A DNA stretch of 64,000 nt from Parvularcula marina (lineage in GTDB: Bacteria > Pseudomonadota > Alphaproteobacteria > Caulobacterales > Parvularculaceae), in assembly GCF_003399445.1 (NCBI RefSeq), contig NZ_QUQO01000001.1, positions 1,733,001 through 1,797,000 on the forward strand, given 5' to 3'. The position numbers and the translations under genes are program-made. The notes beneath the pieces were generated by a model that searched no databases, had not been told where the DNA came from, and was given only the letters and a program-made list of their open reading frames with translations. Every line of letters starts with the position of its first letter. Position 1 is the stretch's first letter. Positions 63,506 to 64,000 of the stretch are shown in pieces.

Positions 63506-64000
63506 GCCGGAAAGTCACTGTTGCCGCTATTCAGTATGCGCCGGGTCTAGCAAAGGACTCCTTTGCCGAAGCCGAAGCGCTGGTCCGCGAGGCAGCGAGC
63601 CAAGGCGCGCAGGTGATCCTGCTGCCCGAACTCTTTGAAGGCCCCTATTTCTGCAAGACGCAGGAAGAAGAGCATTTTGCCATGGCGCAACCCTGGCAGA
63701 CGCATCCGGTGGTCACGCGCTTTGCGCCGCTCGCCAAGGAACTGGGCGTTGTCCTGCCGCTATCGATTTTCGAGCGGGAAGGTCCGCACACCTATAACTC
63801 GCTGGTCTGTGTTGATGCGGATGGCGAGCTCTTGGGCGTTTATCGCAAAAGCCATATCCCCGACGGACCGGGCTATCAGGAAAAATATTATTTCCGGCCG
63901 GGCAATACGGGTTTCAAAGTCTGGGCGACCAAATTCGGCAAGATCGGCGTCGGTATCTGCTGGGATCAGTGGTTCCCCGAGGCCGCCCGCGCCATGGCCC
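63502..64000 (+). CDS. aguB: N-carbamoylputrescine amidase AguB (3' part outside window)
   Basis: 166 codons are visible before the right edge. The nitrilase triad is complete within them: Glu in LLPELFEGPYF, Lys in YRKSHIPDGPGY and Cys in GICWDQWFPEA. QEKYYFRPG is typical of AguB. It hydrolyses N-carbamoylputrescine to putrescine, CO2 and ammonia. GAGGAGGACG precedes the ATG, which overlaps the aguA stop. Confidence 0.94.
   Translation, partial: MSRKVTVAAIQYAPGLAKDSFAEAEALVREAASQGAQVILLPELFEGPYFCKTQEEEHFAMAQPWQTHPVVTRFAPLAKELGVVLPLSIFEREGPHTYNSLVCVDADGELLGVYRKSHIPDGPGYQEKYYFRPGNTGFKVWATKFGKIGVGICWDQWFPEAARAMA

Overview
The window reads as ordinary, gene-dense chromosome of a GC-rich alphaproteobacterium. 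A marine lineage related to Caulobacterales, Maricaulales or Parvularculales is likely, but this is judged from protein style only. Pointers are a tandem fabA-fabB, an Ior-type molybdenum oxidoreductase, a branched-chain keto acid dehydrogenase operon, M23/M56 and TonB proteins, a small-type SRP RNA and a minimal DnaX. I see no prophage, insertion sequence, CRISPR array or plasmid function.

Left part (1-14 kb). A minus-strand operon (5853 down to 677) encodes a two-subunit isoquinoline-1-oxidoreductase-like enzyme, a di-haem cytochrome, a small membrane protein, the XdhC chaperone and a MocA-type cofactor nucleotidyltransferase. It is followed by a truncated membrane AraC-like regulator. After tRNA-Gly(GCC) comes a plus-strand housekeeping run: ProXp-like editing protein, thioredoxin-TPR chaperone, Lon-substrate-binding protein, Trm112-like protein and an SH3 protein. 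A TonB-dependent receptor converges on a TonB gene, which lies downstream of a BlaI repressor and an M56 sensor protease fused to an M23 peptidase.

Middle part (14-34 kb). GST, fabA and fabB are followed by a long gap holding an unannotated 58-codon ORF and strong dyads, then a catalase-peroxidase carrying a lipoprotein signal. Next are an exported Gfo/Idh oxidoreductase with a cupin, bacterioferritin with its ferredoxin, a hybrid histidine kinase, fabI, an Asp-rich outer-membrane barrel, a dipeptidase, an aldehyde dehydrogenase, a protein with two TonB-C-like modules, an SDR, lipoamide dehydrogenase, GIY-YIG and EVE proteins, and an exported protein with five 11-residue Arg/Asp repeats.

Right part (34-64 kb). 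Branched-chain keto acid dehydrogenase (E1a, E1b, a small membrane protein, E2) is divergent from an isobutyryl-CoA-dehydrogenase-like enzyme. With lpd and 3-hydroxyisobutyrate dehydrogenase this outlines valine catabolism. Proline synthesis (proBA), recR, a frameshifted immunity-like gene, an M13 lipoprotein peptidase, ahcY, priA, dnaX-dinB-ybaB and small membrane/regulator cassettes follow. The SRP RNA and the agmatine-to-putrescine pair aguA-aguB close the window.

The best leads are the BlaI-M56/M23-TonB group with an overlapping double operator, the lipoprotein KatG, a PriA that has lost one zinc site, the 58-codon ORF upstream of katG, and an XRE plus membrane-protein operon with paired palindromes at its promoter. 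No clearly new multi-gene defence or mobile system is visible.
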